Source: Chrysomallon squamiferum (Eukaryota > Mollusca > Gastropoda > Neomphalida > Peltospiridae). Taken from it: 64,000 nucleotides of DNA. Shown here in pieces: positions 12,638 through 40,582 of the stretch. Location: contig CM022673.1 in NCBI GenBank assembly GCA_012295275.1, forward strand, positions 15,835,810 to 15,899,809. Direction: 5' to 3'. The first letter of the stretch is position 1; every line of letters starts with the position of its first letter. The position numbers were made by a program, and so were the translations under genes. Under the pieces are notes generated by a model. That model saw only the letters and a program-made list of their open reading frames with translations. It did no database searches and had not been told where the DNA came from.

Positions 12638-15600
12638 AAAGATAAATGACCTTAAACCAAAATACTGTGATATTAAAATAGCTGATTTTGAAAAGTGTTA
12701 AGATTTTATTTTTTTTCATTTCTTTATTTCTTTATTTTATTTTATTATGAATGATTAAAACAAATTGAAAGAATATTTAGAATCTTTTTAAAACAATCAA
12801 AGATGTATATAATGCACTGTTAATCACAACCTACAGGAGGAGATAGGAATATTTTGTTTTTAAATTGTAAAAGATTAAATGAACTGTTAGAAATATTTGT
12901 TTAAATTTTAAGTCTTCAGCAGAGGAACTGCTTATAGACACTAAAAGAGAGACAAAAAATATATATATATATATATATAAATTTGTTGGGTTTTTTTTAA
13001 TCATAAAACAATTTTTTTTTTTTAATTATCTATTAAGTTATTTGAAAGAAGCTTAGTTTTACCATTTTTCATTTGTTTAATAATTGGAAAGGAATTCAAA
13101 ACAGGAAATGTTAAAAATATTTATGAAATTGTAAAAGATATGAACAAAGTGCATGATCAGTCTAAATTGTGCTATTATAAGTCATAGAAAAGAGGGTTTT
13201 TTTGTGTGTTTTTTTTTTATCTTTGAAAGTCCACAATAAATGTGCAGATATATGTGACCACTGCTATTCTAAATCATCTTTAGAATCTTATTTTTTGGTG
13301 AAAATTTAGAATTTATGTGCTTCTAGATAGGTAACTAATTTCATAACAAATACTGGACTGGCAAGAACAGTGTGCTAATTATATTTTCAGACATGTATTT
13401 TTAATAATTTTATAGCAACTTATTCAGTAGAATTAGAAGAGAGATACTTTTAAAATATAGTACAAATTATTCATATGTACATTTATTACTTTAAAATTAA
13501 TTAACTTACTCTCATTACATTATTAAAAATTAAAATGATCCCTAATTTAATTACCAAAGACTGCACATATCTACTTATATAAATTTATATTCTAATCAGC
13601 TGTAATGATCAAGGTTATGATTAATTGTAATTCTTTTTACTCTTTTTAAAAAAATATTTTTAAATTAGTTTTAAAGGTATATATCATTTGCTCTTTTTGT
13701 ACATTTTATTGCATTCTTAGTATAAATGATCTGCGAAATTTTTGTTATTTCAAAAATGAAATTGTATTTATTTTTCAGCTATGTATCTGTTTTTTTAATT
13801 GTTGTGAAACCAGGCATCTCCTAAATTCTTATCTCTATTTTCAACTTATTTTCTAAAATATTAAAGTCTCTTAAAAATAAGATATTTTATATATATTATA
13901 TCACTGCTTACAAAACAAAATTTATGTAGACAAAAATATGAAGAAGCTTTTTCAACAAGAAAAAATAATCAATACCTAAGTATATTAAATATTTTAATAA
14001 TGAAAGTTTGAAAGTATAAAAGGTTATAATTCAGACATGTGTCAAAGAGATTTTAAATACCAAATTTAAAATAACAATCAACAAATTGTTAAAAATAATA
14101 ATAATTTTGTATAAACTTATTAAGAAAAATCAAAATTATTAATTATTTTATTGCATTTATAAATAAACAAAAAACAATAAATTGTTCAATAATAAGTACA
14201 TATTAGTTTTGAAAACAAACATAAAAATTGTGAATGAAAAATGTATAGATAAAAATATTTTAAGTAACTGTAAGATCTAATATTGTTTTTAACACTAAAT
14301 ACTGACATTTTCCAGCAACGTCAGTGTCAAAGTGAAAATCAGAAATAATAGAGAGACAGAAAAACAGGAAGAGATACAGAGTAAATTTTATGAATGTGAA
14401 TATGTGGAGATTAACTGTGTAAATTTTAAAAGTGTTAATGCAGAAATTTTCAATTATTTTGTTCAGTTCAAAATTAGAAAAAACAACAACATGAATTTAA
14501 CAACAGCAACAACAAAAGCTAAAAATGCAAAACATATTTTAATGAAGATTAAATGAATCTGCACCATTCATTCATTTTTGTAAATCAGAATAAGTTTTAA
14601 TGCAAAAGCAGTAAATATGTCTAAAACAGTGAGAATAGTATTAAATAAAGAATAGTAAATTACATATACAATGGCTGATAGATTATGACAAACTAACAAT
14701 TCCATCACCCAAAAAGAAACAAACTTCATATTTATATAAAAAATATATATATATATATTTGTTTACAACAATGTAATAAAAAATTACAGTACTGTGACTA
14801 TTCAGAAGTCTAAAATACAAATAAACTTTATAAAATAATAATGGCCTTTTATACAAAGCCATAAGGAAGGGAAGTAACTCAAACAATTACAGTATAATGA
14901 TTGATTGTTCAACAGTCTAAAAGATTATTAAAGTTTATGATATGATAACGATCTTTAAAATATATAATTATCAGGTCTTAATAAAAAGTAAAATAATAAT
15001 GGAGTTGTTAAACAGTTCAGTGTTTCATTATAATTATATGAAACATATTAATAAAATTTTTGTTTATAAAAGTTTTTAAAACATTACTTCTACATGAAAT
15101 TAAATTTTAAACATATTTCAGCAGTAATTATAAAGTACCCTTATTTGTATTTATGAATGTGTTTTTGTTTGTTTTCTTCTTTTATCAAAGGGTTGTAAAA
15201 TAACATAAGAAACAACTAATGTGTCTGTATTTAGAATATTAATTAAAATATGTTATTCAAAAATATTCACATTGATAAAAGTAACAATGTATGCAAATAA
15301 AGATATTATTAATTTTACACTAAATAAAATTAATTTATTGTAAACATTTGTTACTTTGGCACAAGGTTATGAATTGTTTATTTATTATATAAATTCTTAT
15401 ATTTATATTCTAATCAGCTGTAATGATCAAGATTAAATTTTATTGTAATGTTTTAATGCTTTTTACTTAATATTTTTATATTCATTTTAAAGGTAAATGT
15501 AATTTGTTCTTTTTGTACATTTTATCACATTTTTAGTGTATTTAGATAAATGATTTATGACATTTTTGCCATTTCAAAAATAAAATTGTATTTATTTTTT

Positions 15601-16353
15601 AGATATGTATCAGTGTTTTTTGTTATTGTTTTTGAGAAACCAGGCACCTTCTAAATTCTTTTCTCTCTTTCTCTCTCTATATATATATAGAATTATTTAT
15701 GATATTAAAATTTTTAAATAACAATTAATGAGACATACAAATTATTTTCTACTATTAATAGCTATGAATGTACAAACATAATTACAAAAAATACTAAATC
15801 AGAAAAGTAAATTTTTTTTAAATATTAATTATTTGAAAGCATAAAAGAAACAAAAATTGATACACTGACTGGAGGAAGTAATGCAGACCTAAGTTACTAA
15901 GGTTTTTGGTCTGTTGTCTGTACATATTATTTTTATTCACAATCATTTTGAAATAAACTTGATTAACTATTGTTACCTTTTAAACCCATCAAATTAACCA
16001 CATTATTTCTTGGGATCATTTAAAAATACAAAATGAAAATTAAAAAAATGAAATAAAAACAACAGTTTCAAAATGAATATTGAAATGGATGTTACATTAT
16101 TTGTAAATAACAGTAAAAACAAAAAAAAATATAAAATAAAATCTTTACAATAAATTTTACCCTTCAATTTAATGCATTATAACTTTCATTATGCCAAAAA
16201 AGTTAATTAAAAAATCAAAAACAAAATGATTTAAAATTCTAAATTAAAATGTATTTCATAGGTGTATTTTTGTTCATTTTCGTCCATTTTCCTGTGCAGT
16301 TTCTAGAATTTGCAGCATGGTCTGTTATGATTTTGTTCTGCTCTGTGTGTGTA
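12638..16353. other. AT-rich spacer or 3' UTR with a diverged 270-bp repeat
   Basis: About 3.7 kb of very AT-rich DNA, partly possible 3' UTR of the preceding gene. A segment of about 270 bases at 13577-13850 recurs in diverged form at 15400-15670. An 80-codon open frame preceded by an AG acceptor (14316-14556) has low-complexity Asn/Lys composition and is not called as a gene. Confidence 0.6.
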
Positions 16354-18054
16354 TCAGTCTTCGTCGGGGGATTGGTCTATACCAGATGATGAGAGCTGCA
16401 CAGCCCAAGAGTATTCTTCTGTCTTCTTCAGATCCAAAATAACCTGATCTTTCTTAAACTGGAAGTGAAACAATGAAAATATGTGGTAATTTCATGAAAC
16501 ATGAGTTGGATAGATGGATGTATGGAAGTAGGAAGTAGGCAGACAAAAAGGCAGATACAGAGGACTATGTGTATGTCAGTCTGTCTGTATGTATGTATGT
16601 ATGTTTGCATGTGAATCCCTGTGCACATTAATTATTTTAGTTTAGTTTTAGTTTTGTTTTTGTTTATTAAGTTCATGTGCAGATTTCTATCTGTATATCA
16701 TACATAAAAATAGTTATAGTTGTGATATTTCCATTAAAAAATCTATCCAAGTAGATAAGTAAATAAAATAATGAATGTATTTTTACTAACTTTATAAGAA
16801 CATTTATCTGTGTCTATCTCTCCTGGAAGTTTCTTCACAACCTTTCTGTATTTGATAACCTTCTTCTTGTCTTTAACTACAGCTGTGACTTCAAAAGATC
16901 TTGAATTTGTTTTAAAAATGAAATATTATTTTTCGTAGTGAATTAAGACAACAATTTTGCCTGTATGCAGAAATCATACAACCAAATATAAATATGAAAA
17001 TGTATTGAAGTATGGTTAAATATTTTCTTGGTGTCAATTGTTACAGTGTACTGAAATGGTGCAAACAAATGGTTTAACTTCATACTTGTGAGTATTTGTT
17101 TTATTTTGAGACCAGCATTTACTTGTTTGGTTTTAATTTTTAGCTTTAGTAAATACTAATTAGTGGCAAGGTTAGTTTATTCTAAGTTTCATAAATTGTA
17201 TTTAAAATTAAAATAAATGTATTGTGATTTGAAAATTGTAATTTAAAATGAAAATAAATAATTTGTTTCAAAAGTGAATTACTTTAGGAACAAAACAGAT
17301 TTCAAATATACCAATTAGTAAAATTACCTGTTTTCAAATTTTACATTTACAGTTGCATTTTTGGGTTTGTTTCCAAGCATTGTAACTTGTAAACCATTCA
17401 TAACAAGACAAACACGAACTGTGGACAGATTAAGTTCTTCTGATGTCACTGTAGCAATAATAATAATAATAAATGTGTAATAAGTAAATATTATTTTAAA
17501 ACATGTTAAAAGGAAGAGTTACTTAGGAATGGTTTATGAAAATAGAAACATAGCATTATTTTTTTAATTATATATTCTTTAAATCATAAAATATGTAGTA
17601 CTATTTTCATTAAATCATTTTTCAAGTATAAAAAGCATGAGCAGTCTTAACTGACTTTATGTTCAACAAATTTCAACCTAAATGGGTCATTAATACATTG
17701 ACTGGTAACAACTAATATGTGATCGCATATGTCGATATGGGCTTTATAGTTTATTAAAAGAAAAACCGAAACAAGACTTAGTTAAGTTTCAAATTAATGT
17801 GGTTGTTTTAATAAACATATTATATTAAGAATGTGCGAACCACATTTAGGAAGTCTGCATTTGCATATGCCGATATGGGCTTTATAGTTTATTAAAAGAA
17901 AAACCGAAACAAGACTTAGTTAAGTTTCAAATTAATGTGGTTGTTTTAATAAACATATTATATTAAGAATGTGCGAACCTGCATTAGGAAGTCTGTATTC
18001 ACTGAAATCTTCTTGCAGCGGTTCGCAAGATAACGCACCTTCTGTGTCAGGCAT
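16354..18054 (-). CDS. CS/p23-like domain protein (CacyBP-type)
   Basis: Four short exons: 17979-18054, 17328-17448, 16791-16899 and 16354-16458. They join in phases 1, 2 and 0 into a 136-residue protein ending in TGA. All introns are GT-AG. Residues about 30-122 look like a CS domain: alternating beta strands, a central segment close to the ENRSFEV-type strand of calcyclin-binding protein, a basic Lys/Arg stretch, then the closing pattern KKDQVILDLKK...W with Trp120. CS domains act as co-chaperone or ubiquitin-ligase adaptor modules. The protein is much shorter than CacyBP (about 228 aa) and lacks its other domains, so it may be a separate small CS protein. The N-terminal 25 residues are acidic. 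No exon is long enough to stand out by open-frame length alone. The gene model is strong; the subfamily is uncertain. Confidence 0.75.
17725..17999. repeat. 138-bp tandem duplication spanning a splice donor
   Basis: Two direct copies, about 17725-17861 and 17863-17999. The right copy includes the last bases of exon 1 of the CS-domain gene with its working donor (minus strand, GCAG|GTTCGC). The left copy carries the same stretch with the exon end altered (GCAG changed to TGTG) and lies in the intron. Confidence 0.9.
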
Positions 18055-18368
18055 TTTTTTCGTTTTATTTTTCGTGTTTACATTAATTTTAATAGTTACC
18101 TGCCCTTTCTTCTTTGGTACATTTTGATCTTCAATAAAGAAGATCCGCAGTCAGACGTGTAAAGAATGTTTATGATCGGATGGCGGGATCAACTTCTAAC
18201 GAGACTCAACAATACAAACTGAAGAATACTACCATTGTTCTTAGGGTTTTCTTACTAAATTTCTTATACATTATTATTAAATAGGAAAGTAAAAGGAAGT
18301 ATCGTAGGGTTAAAACAGCATGAATGAAGTTCAAGCAAACTACGGGGTTTCATACATTAGGTATCAAC

Positions 18369-18425
<57 letters not shown>

Positions 18426-19328
18426 TTAAAAAAAAAATACAAATAAACAAAATAGCTAACAACAAAGATAATATTTAAAAAAATATATTAATATAAAATA
18501 AAAGCGTTATTTTATTTACTTTTCTTTTTTTTCTTTTTTTTTTAAATGATGGGACAAAAATATATACGTTAATATATGATATTAGTGATAAAATGTTATA
18601 GAAATACATCATATGAAAATTTTAAAAAAAATTAACAACAAATACACAAAACAAACTTTTATTTAATATCGGAATAAACGAATAATCTGAAAAACACAAT
18701 ATATGAAACCAAAATAAAGTTGCTTATTAAATTTTATAACTATAAAATTTTACTATATTTATTATGAATTATGTGGGGAACATATTGTTATTTTTGACGT
18801 ATTTTGTGAAAAACAACAGCGTTTTATATCAAAATGTAGTCCCATGAAATACCATTTACGAAATATAGATTCAGTGTATGTAATTTCAGAAGCAGAAAAG
18901 ACAGGTAGACATTAACATTACTGATTTCGGTGACGTCAAATGTTTCGGTACAAAAATGACGTCAACAATGGAATGACGTGATTCCGACTAATACCTGACT
19001 CATGGCAAGATTTAAAATACTCGGAACTCTTTTGACTTGGAAGTGTATTTTTGGAAATTCAGTGAGTTTAATAAAACTAATTTCATTCTATTTTATTTTC
19101 AAGGTTTTAGGATGATATTTATTACAAGTTTTAGAGATACTACAACATTAGGTACTTAATCGACGATTAATTTCTAAACTTAGTATTCAGTTTACGTTTA
19201 TCAAACTTCGTATCTGAATTTGATGTCCTTATTTTTTTTTTCTATGTATGTGTGCATGTGTCTGTGTATGTGTTAATAAATAAACAAACAAGTAATAGCT
19301 GTAAATCTGCGAATCTATCGTAAATGTG
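18055..19328. other. Gene-free spacer
   Basis: It contains an AAT trinucleotide tract (18370-18425) and unique AT-rich DNA. A less AT-rich island near 18900-19060 holds three TGACGTCA-like or GACGTCA elements (CRE-like half-sites). I can attach no gene to it. Confidence 0.5.
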
Positions 19329-19501
19329 TCCATATTCTCCATTTTTTGGAACAAATATTTTAGCTGAAGGAGCAGACAGTGGAATAGACACCTTGAAATA
19401 CAGGATGACTTTAGCTTTCATAAACAAACTAAAACATATATCTCTGTGTTGGTGAATGGTAAGAAAAAAATCAATGATTTTAAACAAACTGAAAAAAGGA
19501 A
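19329..19501 (+). pseudogene. H6PD 3' fragment (6-phosphogluconolactonase end), broken
   Basis: About 170 bases match the sequence 46467-46640 of the intact H6PD gene, for example the shared stretch encoding DSGxDTLKYRMTL. A small insertion after the KHIS codons shifts the frame into a stop, and the fragment runs into poly-T at about 19505. Nothing else of H6PD is recognisable on either side. It is a relic of an additional H6PD copy that once lay left of the ADGF-A gene. Confidence 0.85.
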
Positions 19502-21042
19502 ATTACTATTTTTTTATTTTATTTTATTTTTTATTTTTCTATTTTTTATTTTTTATTTTTTATTTTATTTTATTGTTTTATTTTTCTATAATTTATTTTT
19601 TATTTTTTTATTTTTTTTTTATTTTTTTTTCATTTTGAGGAACAAAATAGTTAAAATATAAAAATCAGCGTCATTTTAAAATTATTTATTTGTACACTTT
19701 AAATGTTAAGCTGACTGTGACGAAGATAGATAATCTCGTCTTTGTTTCACGCAAAACCCGGTTATCTGTGAAACTGTGTTTCATTAGATACATTTCTTTT
19801 ACTAACTATATACTAATTTTTATATGTATATAATCTGGAGATTATCTACTTTCTATAAATGAAATAATAAATTATTAGAGAAAAAATAAATTAACGAAAA
19901 ATATGTATTGATAATTATAATTAGTAAATAAACGGCCTGTAACTGCCAATATGCAAATAACTGAAGTTTTCTTTGACCATCCGTAATACCGTTTTACAGG
20001 AAAATACGCGATGACGAATTTTTAAAGGCAGTTTTTGAATTTTAAATTTACGTTAATTGCAGCCAAGATATGGCGAGTTTTGTGTTGCAAACTAACACAG
20101 CTTTCAAATTTATCAACAATTTTTTGTATCGTGTTTTTAAATAAGAAAAATGTATGTATAAATGACAAATACTTTATAAAAACAAAATGAAAGAGAATGT
20201 AAAGAAATAAATTGGTTTTGTAAAGTGTACAGGGTTAGGGTTTCTCCATCTTTTCATGAACAGATGTCCGAAGCTTACAAATTATTTTAACGCCTTTGGT
20301 TGGGGTTATAGTCTTTATCGACTCCTTCTGCTTCAGTATGGTACATATCGTAAAAGTGCTATGCTCGAACTGCCTAGCATTGTTCACTACACACGCACCT
20401 CGCTCGTGTTTTTCATGATTTCATGCTTTAATTCAGTGGAGAGCACTGTCCTTTGCACTCACTTTCTTAGGATCCATGGAAATTTGGCAAAATAATGCAG
20501 AAAACGCGAGCACAGCACAAAGAGATGCTTCCACGGCGAGGCAACCACGTGAAGCAAATGAGTGAGACGCGGGATGCTGGCTCGATGTCCTGTTGTTCTT
20601 TCCGCCAACTATTGGCGGCGTATCTGACGTTTTCTCGTAACTCGAATTTTGGCTCGCAACTCAAAGCAAAAAATCGGATTTAGAGGCAATGTATCATCAT
20701 TTTTTATCAGGGTTTTACGCTGGTGCTGAGGATAGGCAACTGGTTCTTTGAAGGACACCAAAGTTAGCTGACTGAGTATCATTTTAATCAGCAATATATA
20801 TGGACTGCAAATTCAGTAAATTCATGAAAATTCAAATCCAGTTAAATATACAAACTGGCACCGTGTGAAATATTCCTCCCCTGACTATTATTATATTGAT
20901 AGTTATAATGACTTTTAAAAATAATAACAATATTAATGAAGGACTGGCCAAAATATCCTGATCCAAAACATCCTACCACCAGCTTACAGACACAGAAGTT
21001 ATTTGTGACATATAAATAATAATAATGAAAATATATATATAT
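19502..21042. other. Spacer with poly-T and an unidentified higher-complexity block
   Basis: TTTTA/poly-T at 19505-19635 is followed by AT-rich DNA. The block at about 20240-20700 is less AT-rich and of high complexity, with open frames on both strands (20256-20495 and 20495-20683 on plus). I recognise no protein family. It could be a short transposable element. Confidence 0.4.
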
Positions 21043-21235
21043 ATGTGACATTTATAAGACCACAGAAAAACAAAAGTCAAATTGCTTTACATTTTTTTTA
21101 ATGGTATCAGTGAAAAAAAGAACAAAAATATACAAGAACAAAAAAAAATTACAAATGTTTGTTTTTAATTTTTTAATTATAATTTTGTAAAATTTATTTA
21201 TATATCTAAATATCGAAAATTTCTAGGAAATAACC

Positions 21236-30612
<9,377 letters not shown>

Positions 30613-30636
30613 GATATCCGATTGTATTTGAACTTC

Positions 30637-31477
30637 CTAGTGGATATTCGTAAGCGAAACTGCAGATAAGATATCAGCGGTGTAGGAAACAGCTTATTCA
30701 CACAATCATGTCGTAATTCGAGCAGTCATTTACACAGCAATTATTTTTAACTCTGAATCCATCTTGGAGATTTATTTATTTATATATTTATTTAATGAAT
30801 TAATAGGATTTGTTAATTGTGTTGGACAACGATGTGCATAAACGTCATATTGTGTGTATAGAATTACTGTTTAACTCTAGTGAAACGAACATGACTAAAT
30901 TTCTTCTTTTTCGTTTTATTTTATAAAATCAGTTTAAGCTGGTTTATAAACAAGAAACATTATAATCTTAACAAAGTATATATTCCAAACATTTTCTTGC
31001 TCGTAGATTCTGCTACTTAGCATTTGATCGTATTATTATCATCATCAATGTCATAATCTTACTGTTATTATTATTATCATTATCATCCTTATAACCACCA
31101 TCATTATTTATCCGGATATCACTGTATGTAATGACAACACTTTGTCAAAGTTATTTATTTATTGTTTACTAGCTGGTTTTGATCGTAAAAGTTCATCTTG
31201 AAAATGGTTTCCATTTAAATCTTTGTTATTTAAGAATATTTTGTTTCAGTAACAATTAGTAACAATGAAATCAATATGTGTAATCTACTTCTGTCGAGAA
31301 CGGTGAGCTGAGAAATAAAACACCTAATTTCATTTAGTTGTCTTATTAGTGTTATTATTTAGGCCTGGCGTGTAAAGGAAATATCAGGTTACTGTCTTAA
31401 GATATCAGTTTTATTGTCGTCAGATCGAATGACCCAGTGAAGCTCGGTATAGCCTCGCTGACTCGGGTTATTCTTAC
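30637..31477 (-). other. Inferred 5' UTR intron of ADGF-A
   Basis: On the minus strand a donor, GTGAAG|GTAAGAA (exon edge 31478), and an acceptor, CCACTAG|GAAGTT (exon edge 30636), flank this stretch. Both sites are conserved in copy B (40221 and 39430), while the sequence between has drifted. No coding potential. Confidence 0.4.
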
Positions 31478-31848
31478 CTTCACAGGATAAAGCTGATCTC
31501 TTAAGAGAGTAACTGATTATTCCTTGTGTATACAGTTGTATAACAGTAATTAAGTAAATTATATCGAAAAAAACCACATAAAAAAAAAATTTAAAAAAAT
31601 TGGACTCATATGTACCTTAAACACTGCAATAAGGGGTTATCCTGGTGAATTGGTGATACTCTGACCTCAGAACTCCTACTTGAAAAATGTGTTATTTGGG
31701 GACTGTTCACCACAATTAATAATTAATATTAAATAATTTTCAAAAATTCATTAACATTAAATCATTGTCACTTATTCATTTTCCATTCAGTCTTTTTCAT
31801 TCATCCATTTAATCTTTCATTTATTCATAACATAACAGGGAACAGACT

Positions 31849-31948
31849 TTTCGTGTATTCTTCTACCTTTGACACAAGATAGAGAACCGAGTCTTTGGAA
31901 ACACGTTGAGATTACTGATATCAAGTTCACTGACCGTGTGTCCAAGTT
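31849..31948 (-). pseudogene. ISOC relic: exon 2 only
   Basis: This matches exon 2 of the intact ISOC gene (42479-42589), including the acceptor and the [10 protein letters not shown] codons. A one-base deletion after the FSI codons shifts the frame into an early stop. The catalytic-lysine codon of the PKT motif is still there. Exons 1, 3 and 4 are absent. The flanking sequence jumps from the 40745 equivalent to the 42345 equivalent, and from the 42645 equivalent to the 43390 equivalent, so two deletions removed the rest. Confidence 0.85.
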
Positions 31949-32460
31949 CTGTAGTAAAAAAGACAGAAATATTAACTGTTACTTACTGGCGTACATGATA
32001 CATGAACCTTAACCACAAAACGGTATTTAACGCACAACGATTATAGTAGTTTATTAACGTTGGATGAGTGATGTTTTTTTAATTTTATGAACAGTCAACC
32101 AAATCCAGTAATGATTTATAAGTAAAACACAAGAGATGTGTATTTTGTTATTTAATTGTCAAAGAGGATAATCAATTTAGATAATACAGAAAATGGTAGG
32201 GCCCATATGGAAAAAAAAAAAAAAAAAAAAAAAAATATCATATCAGTAATGTCACATCTTATTTGCGTAATTAGTAAACATCAAGATCGTTTCAAAACAA
32301 CAGTTACTTATTTTAGTATGATATTAAAGTTATATTTCTAATATCAATGCTAGACAAACAAAACAAAATTATTTCAAAACTTTTATTTGATAGTCTTAAT
32401 AATTCATATAATAACTATAATGATCATATAATTTTATACGTCGCAGGAGCATATAACGAA

Positions 32461-32950
32461 ATGAAAAAAATATATTTGTGTATTATTTTCTCTTTAACGT
32501 TTTGTTCCGCATTAATTTTATCATCTGAGGCGAATTCTGCTGGACTTTCGGACATTGTTATTTTGGACGCTACTTGGCAATCTTGCAAAACGGTATCTCT
32601 GGCAAGGGTTTTTTAATTTGTTTATCAAACACAGAGAAAAGGGGCAATCGTTCACACTGCATGCAGCCGGAAGAGCACCTGCAGATACTTCGAATTCTCT
32701 GCTGACAGAAATATTGGACGAAGAGTTATTATGTCCAGAGGAATTTAAACTTAATAACTGCATGGAAATTAAAAATAATTTCAAACAATTGGTATCGTAC
32801 TCCGCGATAAAAAACGAAACAGATTATTCAACATTTTGTTCCAAGATGCTGAATAAAAGAATGAATTCCGAGAAAACCAATGGAGAAATTATTTTCTATT
32901 TGTCAATTCCATCTAGCTCTTATATCTCAGTCACTAAGAACATAAATTAA
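32461..32950 (+). pseudogene. H6PD relic: 5' part of first exon, frameshifted
   Basis: About 490 bases are nearly identical to 43840-44330 of intact H6PD, starting at the same ATG. An extra T at about 32574 breaks the Rossmann motif (the GATGNL region) and puts the rest out of frame. The aspartate in ILDAT replaces the glycine of ILGAT. The old frame later meets TAA at 32948 where the intact gene has an Asn-Lys pair. Homology ends at 32984, immediately before a CT tract, and the rest of the gene is missing. Confidence 0.9.
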
Positions 32951-32983
32951 CACTGCAGACAATGAAGGGCAAAACAAAATCAA

Positions 32984-33199
<216 letters not shown>

Positions 33200-33703
33200 A
33201 ATATTTATATTGATGTATTTGATTATTTTGGGAGATGGGCATTTGTAAGACAACAGAAAAACAAAAGTCAAATTGTTTTATTTTGTTTTATGGTATCAGT
33301 GAAAAAACCAAAACAACATAAAAATTACCCTGAACAAAAAAACATCAAATGTGTGTTATTAATTTTTTAATTTTAATATTTTTCTCTCTTTGTCTTTGAG
33401 CCTCTTTTTCTCTTTTTTCTCTTTTTCTCACAATATCATCAAAACAAACTGATTTTAACAATATTATTTTTTGAAGAGTCCTATCTCCTATGATTTAGTG
33501 ATGCAATTTCAAACTTTTGGACAAAACAATTTACTAAATGATTCTAGAGTGTTAGGCACAAAATTTAATATAAACAGACGTAAGTAAAAATTCATAAAAG
33601 TTTCAGGAAGAAATATATCAGTCTTTTACAAATCTAAACATCGAAAGATTATAGGAAAATTTTTTTTTTTAAATAATAAGAAGAAAGAAAGATTATTTTT
33701 GTT

Positions 33704-39405
<5,702 letters not shown>

Positions 39406-39430
39406 TGGTGACTCTTTGTCGTTTAACTTC

Positions 39431-40548
39431 CTAGTGGAGGTTTGCTAACCGAAACTGCAGAAATGGTATCAGCGGTGTAGAAAACATCACGCGGTCAATG
39501 GCGTACGTATCTATATATAATATAGCGACCTTTGGCCTAGTTCTGAAACACGAGATCGTCAATGTAAACATAACTTGAGCAGCCGATTACAGTTATTATT
39601 TTTAATTGCAACATCACCTTGAGGATATTTTTATTTATTTATTTATTATGTTTGAAAAGGATAATTCTCTAGTGAAACGTTCATGATCACAATTTTTTAA
39701 TAAAATCAGTTTAAGCTGGTTTATAAACAAGAAACATTATAATCTTAGCAAACTACATATTCCAAACATGTTTATGCTCGTAGATTCCGCTACTTCGCTG
39801 GCACGTTTGATCCTGTTGTCATCATCATCGTCATAATGAATAATAATTAGTATTACTGTTAACTTACTGTTGTTGTTGTTACCACCATCATTATTTATCT
39901 GGATATCACTGTACATAGTGACAACACTTTGTCAAGTACTTATTTATTGTTTATTAACTGGTTTTGATCTTAAAAGTTCATCTTGAAAACAGTTTCCATT
40001 TAAATGTTATTTAAGAATATTTTGTTTCAGTAATAATTAGTAACAATGAAATCAATATGTGTAATCTACTTCTGTCGAGAGTGGTGAGTTGAGAAATTAA
40101 ACAGTTAATTTCATTTAGTTGTTTTTATTATTATTATTTAGGACTGGAGGTTATTATTTAGGACAGATCGAATAACCCAATGAAGCTCAGTTTAGCCTCA
40201 CTGAATCAGGTCATTCTTACCTTCACAGGGTAAAGCTGGTATCTTAAGAGAGTATCTGGTTATTCCATGTGTCTACAGTTGCATAACATACGTGTATATA
40301 CATGTGTTTTTCAGAGAATACATCTATGTAACTGCTGGGGTGTTATTATTTACAACTGCAGAATAAAGGAATTAACTTGTTACAGTCTTAAGATGTAGCT
40401 TTATTCTTGTAAGGTATGTGTGTGTGTATAAAAATAAAAATAAAATAGAAACAAATAATAACAATAAATTGCTGAATCTATCGAAATTGTAAAACTAGTT
40501 AAGAATGTTTGGAAAAAAAAAGTGAATACTAAATCACAGTTAAGCACT

Positions 40549-40582
<34 letters not shown>

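Noticed and set aside
20256..20683. Two consecutive plus-strand frames
   Set aside because: No motif, no splice support, frames open on both strands; kept only as an unidentified block.
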